A DNA stretch of 64,000 nucleotides, from NCBI RefSeq assembly GCF_021462825.1, contig NZ_JAKEEB010000022.1, positions 1-64,000 of the forward strand. The letters run 5' to 3'. A program made the position numbers and the translations under genes. Positions 47,753 to 55,637 of the stretch are shown one piece after another. Numbering within the stretch: the stretch's first letter is position 1; each line of letters begins with the position of its first letter. The DNA comes from Streptomyces glomeratus. Lineage in GTDB: Bacteria; Actinomycetota; Actinomycetes; Streptomycetales; Streptomycetaceae. A model generated the notes under the pieces. That model made no database searches. It saw nothing but the letters and a program-made list of their open reading frames with translations, and was not told the DNA's origin.

Positions 47753-49201
47753 ATGTTCACGGGGCTTCAACTCGACAACGGGGTGGCCGCACGCCATCTC
47801 GACGACATGGCGCAGGAGCCTCTGCTCGCACCGCGCGCTGACGAACTGCGCGCACTGGCGCAGGCCCTCGACTCCGACGAGGCGGACGCCCTCGACCCGT
47901 GGGTCGACCTCGATCTGATGGGGCACTTCGCACGTCCTGAGAGCATCGCCGAATCCGCGGTGGTCGGCCGCGTGAGGAGCTTCGACTCGGTTCTGGACTG
48001 GGTTCTCGGCGCCCTGGTCTTCATGCCGCTGCTCTTCACCTGGTTCGGGCTCTGGCAGGCATCGAGCGCGTACGGAGCACTCACGGGGGACGACCCCAAG
48101 GCGGCCGGCCGGCCGTTCCTCCAGCTGTGGCAGTCCGGATTCGACGGGCACCTGGGGGCCACGTTCCGGTTCGGGCACGTCGCCGTGGCCGGCTGTGTGA
48201 CCCTCGGGATGTTGTTCGTCCTCACGGCGGTCCACGGCTACCGGCGCTCCGCCGCCGAGCGCAGCGACGAACAGGCTCGCCGCCGTGCCCAGGCGGTCCT
48301 GGCCCGCCTCACGCCGGTCCTGACACGTGCACAGCTCTGCCTCAACCGGCACCGTGTCGCCTCGCCCCAGCGCTTCGCGGAGGAGCTCAACTCTTCGGCC
48401 AAACGGCTGCAGCGTATGCACTCCAAGGCCATCGCCACGCAAGAGGAACTCACCCGAGCCGCGGAACTGGTCGGTGAGGCGATGGACAAGGCGGAGCAGC
48501 GTCTCTCCCAGGCCGAGGCGTATGTGAAGCCGATCGAACAAGTGGTGAAACAGATCGAGGAGACCGTTCGCGACAGCGGTACAGCGCTCCAGACCGCTGT
48601 CGAGAACCTCGCCGATCCGCTGACGCAGGCGGGAAGGCAACTGACCGACGCCGTCGACGGCCAGAACAGCGTGCTCGACAAGGCCCTGGAAGATCTGCGA
48701 GTTGCCGGCGACGCCATGCGTGACCTCCTCGCCGGTGCTGCGGACCGGCTCGAGTCGGCGGTCGGTGAGAACGGTGACCGCGTCCGCACCGCGCTGTCCG
48801 ACGCGGCTCAGCAGGTGGAGGACTCCCTGACCGTGCTGGCCGCCTCGCAGCGTGGGTTCACCACCGGCATCGAGGTGGTCTCGGACGTCAACGGGCGGCT
48901 GCTCAGCGACCTCGGCGCGGTGGCCGAGCGCTCCAGCGAGGCCGCGGAGATCTCGCGCGAGGCGCTGCTCGGCATCGAGACCCGTAGCCGGGCACTGCAC
49001 GATGCGGCCGACAGCTTCGCGAGTGTGACGGACGCCTTGGAGCGGGCGCTCCGTGAGACGGAGAGCGCGCGGGCCGACGTGGCTGCGGCGCGAGCGGACG
49101 CGGAGGCGGCGCGGGCCGGTGCCGAGGCGGCCCAGCGGCGCGCGGAGGACGAGCTGCGGCAGGCGAAGGAGTTGCAGGCCGGGATCGGATCGGCACGGTG
49201 A
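47753..49201 (+). CDS. two-TM protein with long coiled-coil tail (ZorA/MotA-like)
   Basis: A 482-residue protein. Two membrane segments are visible: VLDWVLGALVFMPLLFTWFG near 80-100 and VAVAGCVTLGMLFVLTAVHG near 143-162, with an amphipathic loop between them. Residues of about 170-480 form an almost continuous Ala/Glu-rich coiled coil. The first TM plus loop is reminiscent of MotA/TolQ/ZorA-type stators, and ZorA proteins likewise carry a long intracellular tail. The next gene is a MotB/ZorB-like partner overlapping by four bases. ATG 47753 with GGGGTGGG upstream is preferred over GTG 47693. The ZorA assignment is inference from topology and context; sequence similarity by eye is limited. Confidence 0.75.
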   Translation: MFTGLQLDNGVAARHLDDMAQEPLLAPRADELRALAQALDSDEADALDPWVDLDLMGHFARPESIAESAVVGRVRSFDSVLDWVLGALVFMPLLFTWFGLWQASSAYGALTGDDPKAAGRPFLQLWQSGFDGHLGATFRFGHVAVAGCVTLGMLFVLTAVHGYRRSAAERSDEQARRRAQAVLARLTPVLTRAQLCLNRHRVASPQRFAEELNSSAKRLQRMHSKAIATQEELTRAAELVGEAMDKAEQRLSQAEAYVKPIEQVVKQIEETVRDSGTALQTAVENLADPLTQAGRQLTDAVDGQNSVLDKALEDLRVAGDAMRDLLAGAADRLESAVGENGDRVRTALSDAAQQVEDSLTVLAASQRGFTTGIEVVSDVNGRLLSDLGAVAERSSEAAEISREALLGIETRSRALHDAADSFASVTDALERALRETESARADVAAARADAEAARAGAEAAQRRAEDELRQAKELQAGIGSAR

Positions 49202-49692
49202 GCCCGCGCAAGCGAGGCTTCAGGTTCAACCCGCTGCACCTGGCCGGGTGGCTGTTCGCCGACATGCTGCTCGTGCTCGCGCTGGTGTCCATGGGCGACC
49301 GAGGAGATCCGCTGGCCGCCCAGGCGGCCGCGCACCCCTCCCCGTCGGCCGACGCCAAGCCGTCGCCCAAGCCGAGCCCGACACCGACGGGCCCGCGGTC
49401 GGTGGAGCGCAAGCCGGTCAAGCTCCATGTGATGGCCGCGACGGGTGACACCGCACGGATGGTGAAGGAGTTGCGTGCCGCCACCGCCCGCTACAAGGAG
49501 CGCGACGCGGCCTTCGTGCTGACCTTCGGCCAGGCCCACGAACCCGCTGACGGGCAGGCGTACGCCCGCGACATCAACAAGTCCCTGCACAAGGCGCGAC
49601 CGCACATGTTCAGCGACGCCACGACACGGGACTTCTGGAACGGCGGCGCCTCAGGCGCGGCCGACCTGGAGATCTACTTCTACACCCGCTGA
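49198..49692 (+). CDS. single-TM MotB/ZorB-like protein
   Basis: A 164-residue protein. A basic N-terminus (SPRKRGFRFNPLHLAGW) leads into the TM segment LFADMLLVLALVSM with an aspartate at residue 22 at the start of the helix, as the proton-binding Asp of MotB/ZorB/TolR (MotB has AYADFM...). A Pro/Ser/Lys linker of about 30 residues follows, then a small extracellular domain (FVLTFGQAHEPADGQAYARD ... ending ADLEIYFYTR) with an OmpA-like order of strand, helix, strand. GTG 49198 overlaps the stop of the previous gene (GTGA). The pair could form an ion-driven stator that senses envelope perturbation. Confidence 0.75.
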   Translation: MSPRKRGFRFNPLHLAGWLFADMLLVLALVSMGDRGDPLAAQAAAHPSPSADAKPSPKPSPTPTGPRSVERKPVKLHVMAATGDTARMVKELRAATARYKERDAAFVLTFGQAHEPADGQAYARDINKSLHKARPHMFSDATTRDFWNGGASGAADLEIYFYTR

Positions 49693-49726
49693 CGGCCACG
49701 CCGTCTGTTCATACCCAGGAGAGCCC

Positions 49727-50392
49727 ATGCAGATCCTTCCCTTCTACATGGTGTGTGACGAGTCAGGTTCCATGGCCGGAGAAGGCGTGGATAACATCAA
49801 CTCGGCCCTGCCCGAGCTGCACCAGGAGATCAGCACCAATCCGAGCGTCGCGGACAAGACCCGTTTCGCGCTGATCGGTTTTTCCACCCAGGCCTCCGTG
49901 CTCCAGCCGCTGGCCGACCTGAGCGAGCTGACCCAGTTGCCGTCGTTGTCTGCCGGCGGAGTCACCTCCTTCGGGGACGCCTTCCGCCTGCTGAAGAAGA
50001 CCATCGAGAAGGACGTCACGGACCTGAAGGCCGAAGGCCACGACGTGTACCGGCCGGTGGTCTTCTTCCTCTCCGACGGCATCCCCACGGACGAGGGCTG
50101 GCAGACCGATCTCGAGGAACTGAACTCGTTCCGGTACGCGCCGAAGATCATCGCCTTCGGGGTCAGCGACGCGGACACCGCGACCATCACCGAGGTGGCC
50201 AATTTCAAGGCGTTCATCCAGCAGGAGCGAACCGTCTCTCCGGCCATGGCACTCCGTGAGTTCGCCTCAAGCCTCACCCGGTCCATCGTCAACTCGGCGA
50301 CCAACATGTCCGCCCAGGGCGGCGAGGGCTTCCAGCTCCAGGTCGACGAGCACGTCCCCGGTTTCACCAGCCTCTCCCTGGACAAGCTGTGA
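49727..50392 (+). CDS. terY: TerY-like vWA protein
   Basis: A 221-residue von Willebrand A domain. The MIDAS metal site is complete: D-E-S-G-S (VCDESGSM near 10-16), T in GGVTSFGDAF near 83, and D in FFLSDGIPTDEG near 117. Ser/Thr-rich C-terminal residues follow. TerY proteins recruit partners of the Ter system and are joined to a PP2C and a kinase gene, as here. ATG 49727 has AGGAG upstream. The stop overlaps the PP2C GTG by four bases. Confidence 0.9.
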   Translation: MQILPFYMVCDESGSMAGEGVDNINSALPELHQEISTNPSVADKTRFALIGFSTQASVLQPLADLSELTQLPSLSAGGVTSFGDAFRLLKKTIEKDVTDLKAEGHDVYRPVVFFLSDGIPTDEGWQTDLEELNSFRYAPKIIAFGVSDADTATITEVANFKAFIQQERTVSPAMALREFASSLTRSIVNSATNMSAQGGEGFQLQVDEHVPGFTSLSLDKL

Positions 50393-51525
50393 GCGGCCCG
50401 GTGAACTTCGAAAAGTCGCCCACGCCGATGCAGGATGCGGGGAACGCGGGCCACGCTCCCGCCGGCGATGACGTCGACAAGGACTACGCGTTCCCGCCGC
50501 CCGGGATCGTCACACACGAGACGACGATCTCCCCGGTGGAGACAGGCGAGTGGGCTACGCCCCACGCACCGGAGCGTCCCGTGAGGTCACCAAGGGAAAG
50601 AACCGACGTACCCCGCGGAGTACCCGATCACGTCGGTAACCGGCCTCCGAGCTATCCCCCGCATCCTCTGTCCCGCCCCTCCGTTCGGGACGGCGACGAA
50701 TTCGCCGCTTTCACGCCTGTCGTCAGGCTGGACGGAGCCCGAGTGGGACAGATCACGGTGCGCGCCGCATCGGTGAGCGGCGACTCCCACAACTGGGAGG
50801 GAACCTGCCGCCAGGACGCCATGACGGTGGCACGTATCGGGCCCCCGGAGACTGAGATGCTTCTGCTGGCGGTCGCCGACGGGGTCGGCTCCGCCTCGTA
50901 TTCGCACATCGGCTCCTACCACGCGACCCGTCAAGCGGCCGTTTTCCTCGATCAGGAGGCCGAAAGCATCTACTCGGCGCTGTGTGCGCGGAACCGGGCC
51001 GATCTCAGCGGCATAGCCAGCACGGCAATCGCCAGGGCGATCGAGCACCTGCGTGCTGAGTGGAAAACCCTGGCCGATCGCGCGGGCCGTCCCTACCTTG
51101 ACCAGGACTACGCCACGACCCTGCATGTCCTGCTCGTGCCCACGAACGCCCGTATCCGTGAACGCGTACTGTTCAGTGTGGGCGACGGCGGCCTCTTCGT
51201 CCTACGCGAAGGCAGGTGGGCCCAATGGAATCGCTCCGAAGACGCCACCGTTCTCGAAACCCGGACCGAAGCTCTCCCGCACGCCTACAGCAGCGTCAAA
51301 GCCACCCTGTTGGCCACAAAGCCGGGTGACGTGCTTCTCCTGGGTACGGACGGCATCACCAACCCCCTGGCCCAGAAGGACCAAGCATTCGCCGACCACC
51401 TCGCTCACGCTTGGGGCCGCCCCGAGACCCCCTCGCTGTCCGACTTCCTGTGGCAGGCGCAGACGCGGGCCAAGTCCTACGACGACGACCGCACCGTGAT
51501 CTGCGTATGGGAGGACGAAGCGTGA
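50389..51525 (+). CDS. PP2C phosphatase of a TerY-P triad
   Basis: A 378-residue protein. About 115 Pro-rich, disordered residues precede the PP2C domain: NWEGTCRQDAMTVARIG, metal-binding LLAVADGVGSASYS near 167, FSVGDGGLFVLREG near 264, LLLGTDGITN near 315, and the closing YDDDRTVICVWED. It should reverse phosphorylation by the kinase encoded next. GTG 50389 overlaps the vWA stop and its own stop overlaps the kinase GTG, so all three are coupled. Confidence 0.9.
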   Translation: MSGPVNFEKSPTPMQDAGNAGHAPAGDDVDKDYAFPPPGIVTHETTISPVETGEWATPHAPERPVRSPRERTDVPRGVPDHVGNRPPSYPPHPLSRPSVRDGDEFAAFTPVVRLDGARVGQITVRAASVSGDSHNWEGTCRQDAMTVARIGPPETEMLLLAVADGVGSASYSHIGSYHATRQAAVFLDQEAESIYSALCARNRADLSGIASTAIARAIEHLRAEWKTLADRAGRPYLDQDYATTLHVLLVPTNARIRERVLFSVGDGGLFVLREGRWAQWNRSEDATVLETRTEALPHAYSSVKATLLATKPGDVLLLGTDGITNPLAQKDQAFADHLAHAWGRPETPSLSDFLWQAQTRAKSYDDDRTVICVWEDEA

Positions 51526-52475
51526 GCGCGGAGGACGGCGCGGACGTCACCCGCGCATCGTTCACCCTGGGGGACAGGGTGGGCAGCGGCGGCCAAGGTG
51601 AGGTGCGCGCTCTGTCCGACGGGTCGCTGCTCTTCAAGGAGTACAAGGATCCGTCCAAGGTGAATGGCGGCGCCCTCGCCGACCTCGTCGCGTTCCGGCA
51701 GAGCCTCGGCCAGTCCGACCGCAGCCGCCTAGACTCCCTCGCTGCCTGGCCGCTGTGCCGGGTGGTCGAGGGAAACCGGGTACTCGGCTTCCTGATGCGG
51801 CGCGCCCCGTCCGACATGATGTGGCGCACCGCTGCCGGGTCCACGAAGCTGATCGAGCTGCAGTACCTGATCAGGCCGCCCAAGGTGGCCTGGCAGGAAG
51901 TGGCGCAGCCGACGCCGCAGCAGCGCAGAGCTCTGGCTGTGGCCTGCGCGGAAGCCATCGGCTGGTTCCAGAGCGCCGGACTCGTGATCGGTGACATCTC
52001 GCAGGCCAACATCCTGTGGTCGCTCACACCGGGAGTCGCCGTTCACTTCCTGGACTGCGACGGCTTCCGCCAGGTTGGCCGTGCGGCCGTGCAGGCCCAG
52101 GCCGGCACTCCGGACTGGAACGATCCGCTGGTGCCGTCGACCGAGGCGTCGGTGGACACGGACGCGTACAAGACGGCCCTCGTGGTGGGACGCATCCTGG
52201 CCCAGGAGCCCTATGTCGCGCCGGGGCAGGAGTTGAAACTCGTCACCGGCTGTCTGAACGACCGCCAGGAAGGCGGGGTGCGTCGGCTCTTCTCGCAGGC
52301 AGCCGGTGAGCGCGGTACCCGTCCCCGGCCGAGCGAATGGCAGACCGCGTTGAGCGACCGCGGCACGATCACGCTGACCGCGGCTACACCCAGGCCCCGG
52401 CCCGCCATCGACCACACTGTCCTGGACGGGGCGCGGGTCCGAACCCCGATCAGCCTGCGAGCACCAGGACAGTAG
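51522..52475 (+). CDS. TerY-P triad protein kinase (divergent)
   Basis: A 317-residue kinase of the TerY-P type. The glycine loop is VGSGGQGEV near 19-27 and the lysine is in LLFKEY near 38. The catalytic loop is LVIGDISQANILW near 150 (GD in place of HRD) and the metal loop VHFLDCDGF near 169 replaces DFG with DCDGF. These substitutions are normal for TerY-P kinases. The C-terminal 60 residues include a Pro/Arg-rich tail. GTG 51522 overlaps the PP2C stop. A hairpin follows at 52481-52507, ending the ter/motor operon. Confidence 0.9.
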   Translation: MSAEDGADVTRASFTLGDRVGSGGQGEVRALSDGSLLFKEYKDPSKVNGGALADLVAFRQSLGQSDRSRLDSLAAWPLCRVVEGNRVLGFLMRRAPSDMMWRTAAGSTKLIELQYLIRPPKVAWQEVAQPTPQQRRALAVACAEAIGWFQSAGLVIGDISQANILWSLTPGVAVHFLDCDGFRQVGRAAVQAQAGTPDWNDPLVPSTEASVDTDAYKTALVVGRILAQEPYVAPGQELKLVTGCLNDRQEGGVRRLFSQAAGERGTRPRPSEWQTALSDRGTITLTAATPRPRPAIDHTVLDGARVRTPISLRAPGQ

Positions 52476-52480
52476 TGAAA

Positions 52481-52507
52481 CGTCCGGCGCTTACCCAGCG
52501 CCGGACG
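52481..52507 (+). terminator. terminator after TerY-P triad
   Basis: Inverted repeat CGTCCGGCGC (52481-52490) / GCGCCGGACG (52498-52507), six bases beyond the kinase stop. It sets McrBC copy 2 apart as a separate transcript. Confidence 0.75.
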
Positions 52508-52571
52508 GCGAAAGGTGTCGGACGGGAAGCCTAACCTTTCGTCGAGCCGGCTGTTGAGGGGAGCGATCAGC

Positions 52572-54389
52572 ATGAACGATGACGAGAGGCAGTACCCGGA
52601 GTTCCGGCTACGGCTGCCGAACGGTGGGCCGTACGCCAGGGGGCGCCCCACGAACAAGCTGGGTGACAACGGTAGCCGCAGCTTTGTCGTCTACGCCGGC
52701 CAGCCCGTGCGACCCGACGTCGTCCCGTCGTTCCCCACCCGTGTAGCCGCTGCTCACATGCAGCGGGAGGAACTGATGCGGCAGGGGCGGATCAAGCCGT
52801 CCGAGAAGTGGCCCGGCTGGCTTGAGACAGCAGAGGCCATCACCTTCGATTCCTCCTCCAGGGCCGCAGCGGTGCTGAAAGGCCACAGTGCCAACGGATG
52901 GATCAACTGGAAGACGGAAGACGGCCGCCCCCTGGGCGACTTCATGCCCGGGATGTGGCCGGGCCCCAACCGCCCCTGGCTCGTGCGTGGTTCGAACGTG
53001 AGCGGCCTGGACCTGGTACAGCGGATGTGGCTGCCCGAGGGGCGGGTGACTCTCGCCGCCTCCCGGCTGCGCCAGGGCGTGGAGCAGGGAATCAGCAAGG
53101 ACCAGCTGCGCATGCTGGTCCAAGAGGACTACGAGACCACCGCCACCTACAGCCAGAAACAACAACTCGCCGAAGAAATACATGCGTTTCTTTCTCGCAT
53201 AAAACCCGGTGACACCATCTGCACCATCTCCGGTGGTCGACTGTACGTGGGTGAAATCACCGGTGGAGCGCAGCAGACCGAGTCCGAAGGTGGGCGGTCC
53301 AATCTGCAGCGGCCCGTGGAATGGCAGCCGGACGGCTACGCATACGACGAACTGCCCGAAGAGCTGCAACAGAAGTTGTCCGTCCAGCACGACGTGGTTG
53401 ACCTCTCCTCCATCCAGGCCTTGGTGGACGGGCTCGGCCTCAGCGACCAGGAGCTGGTCGAGGAAGCTCAGGCCAAAGAGCGCGACCCGAGCGTGGAGAT
53501 TCAGCTCGCGACCGCCCGCCGCGAGCTCGAACTGCCCGAGCCGACGGACGAGCTGGCTGTCGACCTCCTCGCGCACGCTGTCGAATGGCTGCAAGAGGTA
53601 CGCGATCTACTCTGGGACGAACGGCAGCTGGTGTTCTACGGCCCACCCGGCACCGGAAAGACCTATCTCGCCCTCAAGCTCGCCGAGTTCCTCGGCGGCG
53701 GCCCCGAGCAGGTCAAGCTCGTGCAGTTCCATCCCTCCTACGCCTACGAGGACTTCTTCGAGGGATTCCGACCCCAGGAGGACCCGCAGACGAGGGAGGT
53801 CGCCTTCCGGCTCACCGCCGGGCCACTGCGCGAACTCGCCGACCTCGCCTCCCGCGAAGGCAACCGGCACATCCCGCACTTCCTGATCGTCGACGAGATC
53901 AACCGGGCCAACCTCGCCAAGGTCTTCGGTGAGCTGTACTTCCTGCTGGAGTACAGGAACAAGTCGGTCCGGCTGACGTACTCCGGTGACGACTTCGCGC
54001 TGCCGCCGAACCTGTTCGTGATCGGCACCATGAACACGGCGGACCGGTCCATCGCGCTCGTCGACGCGGCCATGCGCCGGCGGTTCGCGTTCGTGGAGCT
54101 GTCGCCGCGCACCGAGCCGACGAGCGGGCTGCTGCGCCGGTGGCTGGCCAGGGAGGGCAAGGACGCCGAGCCCGCCGATCTCCTCGACGCGCTCAACTCC
54201 CGTATCGACGATTCCGACTTCCGGATCGGGCCCTCGTACCTGATGAAGAAGGGCGTCTACCGGGACGGTGGTCTCGAGCGGACCTGGCGTACCAAGATCC
54301 TGCCGCTCCTGGAGGAGCACCACTACGGCGAGGGCGTGGACGTCGAGAAGCGGTACGGGCTGGCCGCACTGCGGGAGTCGCTCGGGTGA
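52572..54389 (+). CDS. mcrB: McrB-like AAA+ GTPase, copy 2, with DUF4357-like domain
   Basis: A 605-residue protein. Residues of about 85-125 resemble DUF4357, a restriction-linked domain (ITFDSSSRAAAVLKGHSANG then WINWKTEDGRPLGDF). A linker with a strand segment GDTICTISGGRLYVGEITG near 213 may be a second reader. AAA+ motifs: Walker A FYGPPGTGKTYLALKL near 356, FHPSYAYEDFFEGFRP, Walker B FLIVDEINRANLAKVFGELY near 437, and VIGTMNTADRSIALVDAAMR near 485. Its N-terminus differs entirely from copy 1, so it should read another mark. ATG 52572 has GAGGGGAG upstream. mcrC copy 2 starts within its stop. Confidence 0.9.
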   Translation: MNDDERQYPEFRLRLPNGGPYARGRPTNKLGDNGSRSFVVYAGQPVRPDVVPSFPTRVAAAHMQREELMRQGRIKPSEKWPGWLETAEAITFDSSSRAAAVLKGHSANGWINWKTEDGRPLGDFMPGMWPGPNRPWLVRGSNVSGLDLVQRMWLPEGRVTLAASRLRQGVEQGISKDQLRMLVQEDYETTATYSQKQQLAEEIHAFLSRIKPGDTICTISGGRLYVGEITGGAQQTESEGGRSNLQRPVEWQPDGYAYDELPEELQQKLSVQHDVVDLSSIQALVDGLGLSDQELVEEAQAKERDPSVEIQLATARRELELPEPTDELAVDLLAHAVEWLQEVRDLLWDERQLVFYGPPGTGKTYLALKLAEFLGGGPEQVKLVQFHPSYAYEDFFEGFRPQEDPQTREVAFRLTAGPLRELADLASREGNRHIPHFLIVDEINRANLAKVFGELYFLLEYRNKSVRLTYSGDDFALPPNLFVIGTMNTADRSIALVDAAMRRRFAFVELSPRTEPTSGLLRRWLAREGKDAEPADLLDALNSRIDDSDFRIGPSYLMKKGVYRDGGLERTWRTKILPLLEEHHYGEGVDVEKRYGLAALRESLG

Positions 54390-55597
54390 CGTCGGTCATC
54401 GAGCTCGTCGAGCACGCGCCGGCGGTCAGCCTCGCCCTGCCGGACGGGGTCGGCCGTGCACTGGCCGCCGGGGACATCCTCGACGCGGCCCCCGACCCGT
54501 ACGCGCCGGGGCGCTGGTCGTTGCGAGCCGGAAGCAAGGTGGGCTCGGTGGCCGTACGAGTGCCGGGCGCGGACGAGACACACACCGTGCGGGTCCTCCC
54601 CAAGACCCCCGTCGCCCGGCTCTTCTTCCTCCTGGGCTACAGCCTCGATCCGAAGGGTCCCTGGCGAGACGGCGAAGTCGAGGTGGCCGAGCACCGCGAT
54701 CTGCTGCCCGCGCTGGCCCACATCGTGGAGCGGCAGGTGGACCGGGCACTGCGCCAGGGTCTGTTGCAGGGGTACCGGGTCGCGGAGGAGTCCGCCCTCG
54801 TCGTCCGCGGGCGGATCCGTGAGGCCGAGCAGATCCGGCGTCGCTTCGGTGCCACACTGCCGGTGGAGGTGACGTACGACGAGTTCACCACCGACATCGC
54901 GGAGAACCGTCTTCTGCGGGCGGCTGTCGAGCGTCTGCTGCGGTTGCCCGGCGTACCACGCGACGTTCGCCGCAGGCTGGTGCATCAGCGTGGGCGGCTG
55001 GCCGATGTGACCGCCGTCGTGCGCGGACAGCCTCTCCCCGACTGGCGACCCACGCGTCTCAACGCCCGTTACCACACGGCCCTGCGCCTGGCGCGTGTCG
55101 TCCTGCAGAACGCGTCAGCGGAACACGCCCACGGCGGGCTCCGTATCGACGGGTTCCTGTTCGACATGAACAAGCTCTTCGAGGACTTCGTGACAGTCGC
55201 GCTGCGGGAGGCCCTGCGCGGCTCGGGGCGGACCTCGCGTCTCCAGGATGCGCACCACCTCGACGAGGCCGCCGAGGTCCGGATGCGTCCCGACTTCGTG
55301 CTGTACGGCGCGGACGGGGCTCCGGCCGCAGTCGTGGACGCCAAGTACAAGACGGAGAAGCGCGGCGGTTTCCCCGAGACCGACCTCTACCAGATGCTGG
55401 CCTACTGCACGGCGCTCGGGCTGCGTGAGGGCCACCTGGTGTATGCGAGGGGCAACGCGTCCCACTCCGCGCACCGGGTGCGGCACGCCGGCATCCTCAT
55501 CCACCAGCACGCACTCGACCTCGACCAGCAACCCGCCGGGCTGCTCGCTGACATCGCCACCCTCACCCGGCAAATGGTGCCCGACCTGCGCGTATGA
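54386..55597 (+). CDS. mcrC: McrC-like PD-(D/E)XK nuclease, copy 2
   Basis: A 403-residue McrC protein. VRVLPKTPVARLFFLLGYSL, then VERQVDRALRQGLLQGYRVA, YDEFTTDIAENRLLRAAVER and RLNARYHTALRLARVVLQN follow the family. The nuclease core is RMRPDFVLY near 300 and AVVDAKYKTEKRG near 317. It is not closely similar to copy 1, so the two McrBC pairs are not a recent tandem duplication. GTG 54386 overlaps the mcrB stop (GTGA). The RelE-helicase gene follows 40 bases on, in the same direction. Confidence 0.9.
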   Translation: MTSVIELVEHAPAVSLALPDGVGRALAAGDILDAAPDPYAPGRWSLRAGSKVGSVAVRVPGADETHTVRVLPKTPVARLFFLLGYSLDPKGPWRDGEVEVAEHRDLLPALAHIVERQVDRALRQGLLQGYRVAEESALVVRGRIREAEQIRRRFGATLPVEVTYDEFTTDIAENRLLRAAVERLLRLPGVPRDVRRRLVHQRGRLADVTAVVRGQPLPDWRPTRLNARYHTALRLARVVLQNASAEHAHGGLRIDGFLFDMNKLFEDFVTVALREALRGSGRTSRLQDAHHLDEAAEVRMRPDFVLYGADGAPAAVVDAKYKTEKRGGFPETDLYQMLAYCTALGLREGHLVYARGNASHSAHRVRHAGILIHQHALDLDQQPAGLLADIATLTRQMVPDLRV

Positions 55598-55637
55598 TCG
55601 GCGCGGAGGGGTCCTTTCTGGGGTGGGAGAGCGTCAC

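Noticed and set aside
47635..47841. A short frame with AAAGGAG and a hydrophobic start ahead of the ZorA-like gene
   Set aside because: AAAGGAG lies only one base from GTG 47635 and 19 bases from ATG 47653, both poor spacings. The frame overlaps the next gene and loses membrane character after 18 residues.
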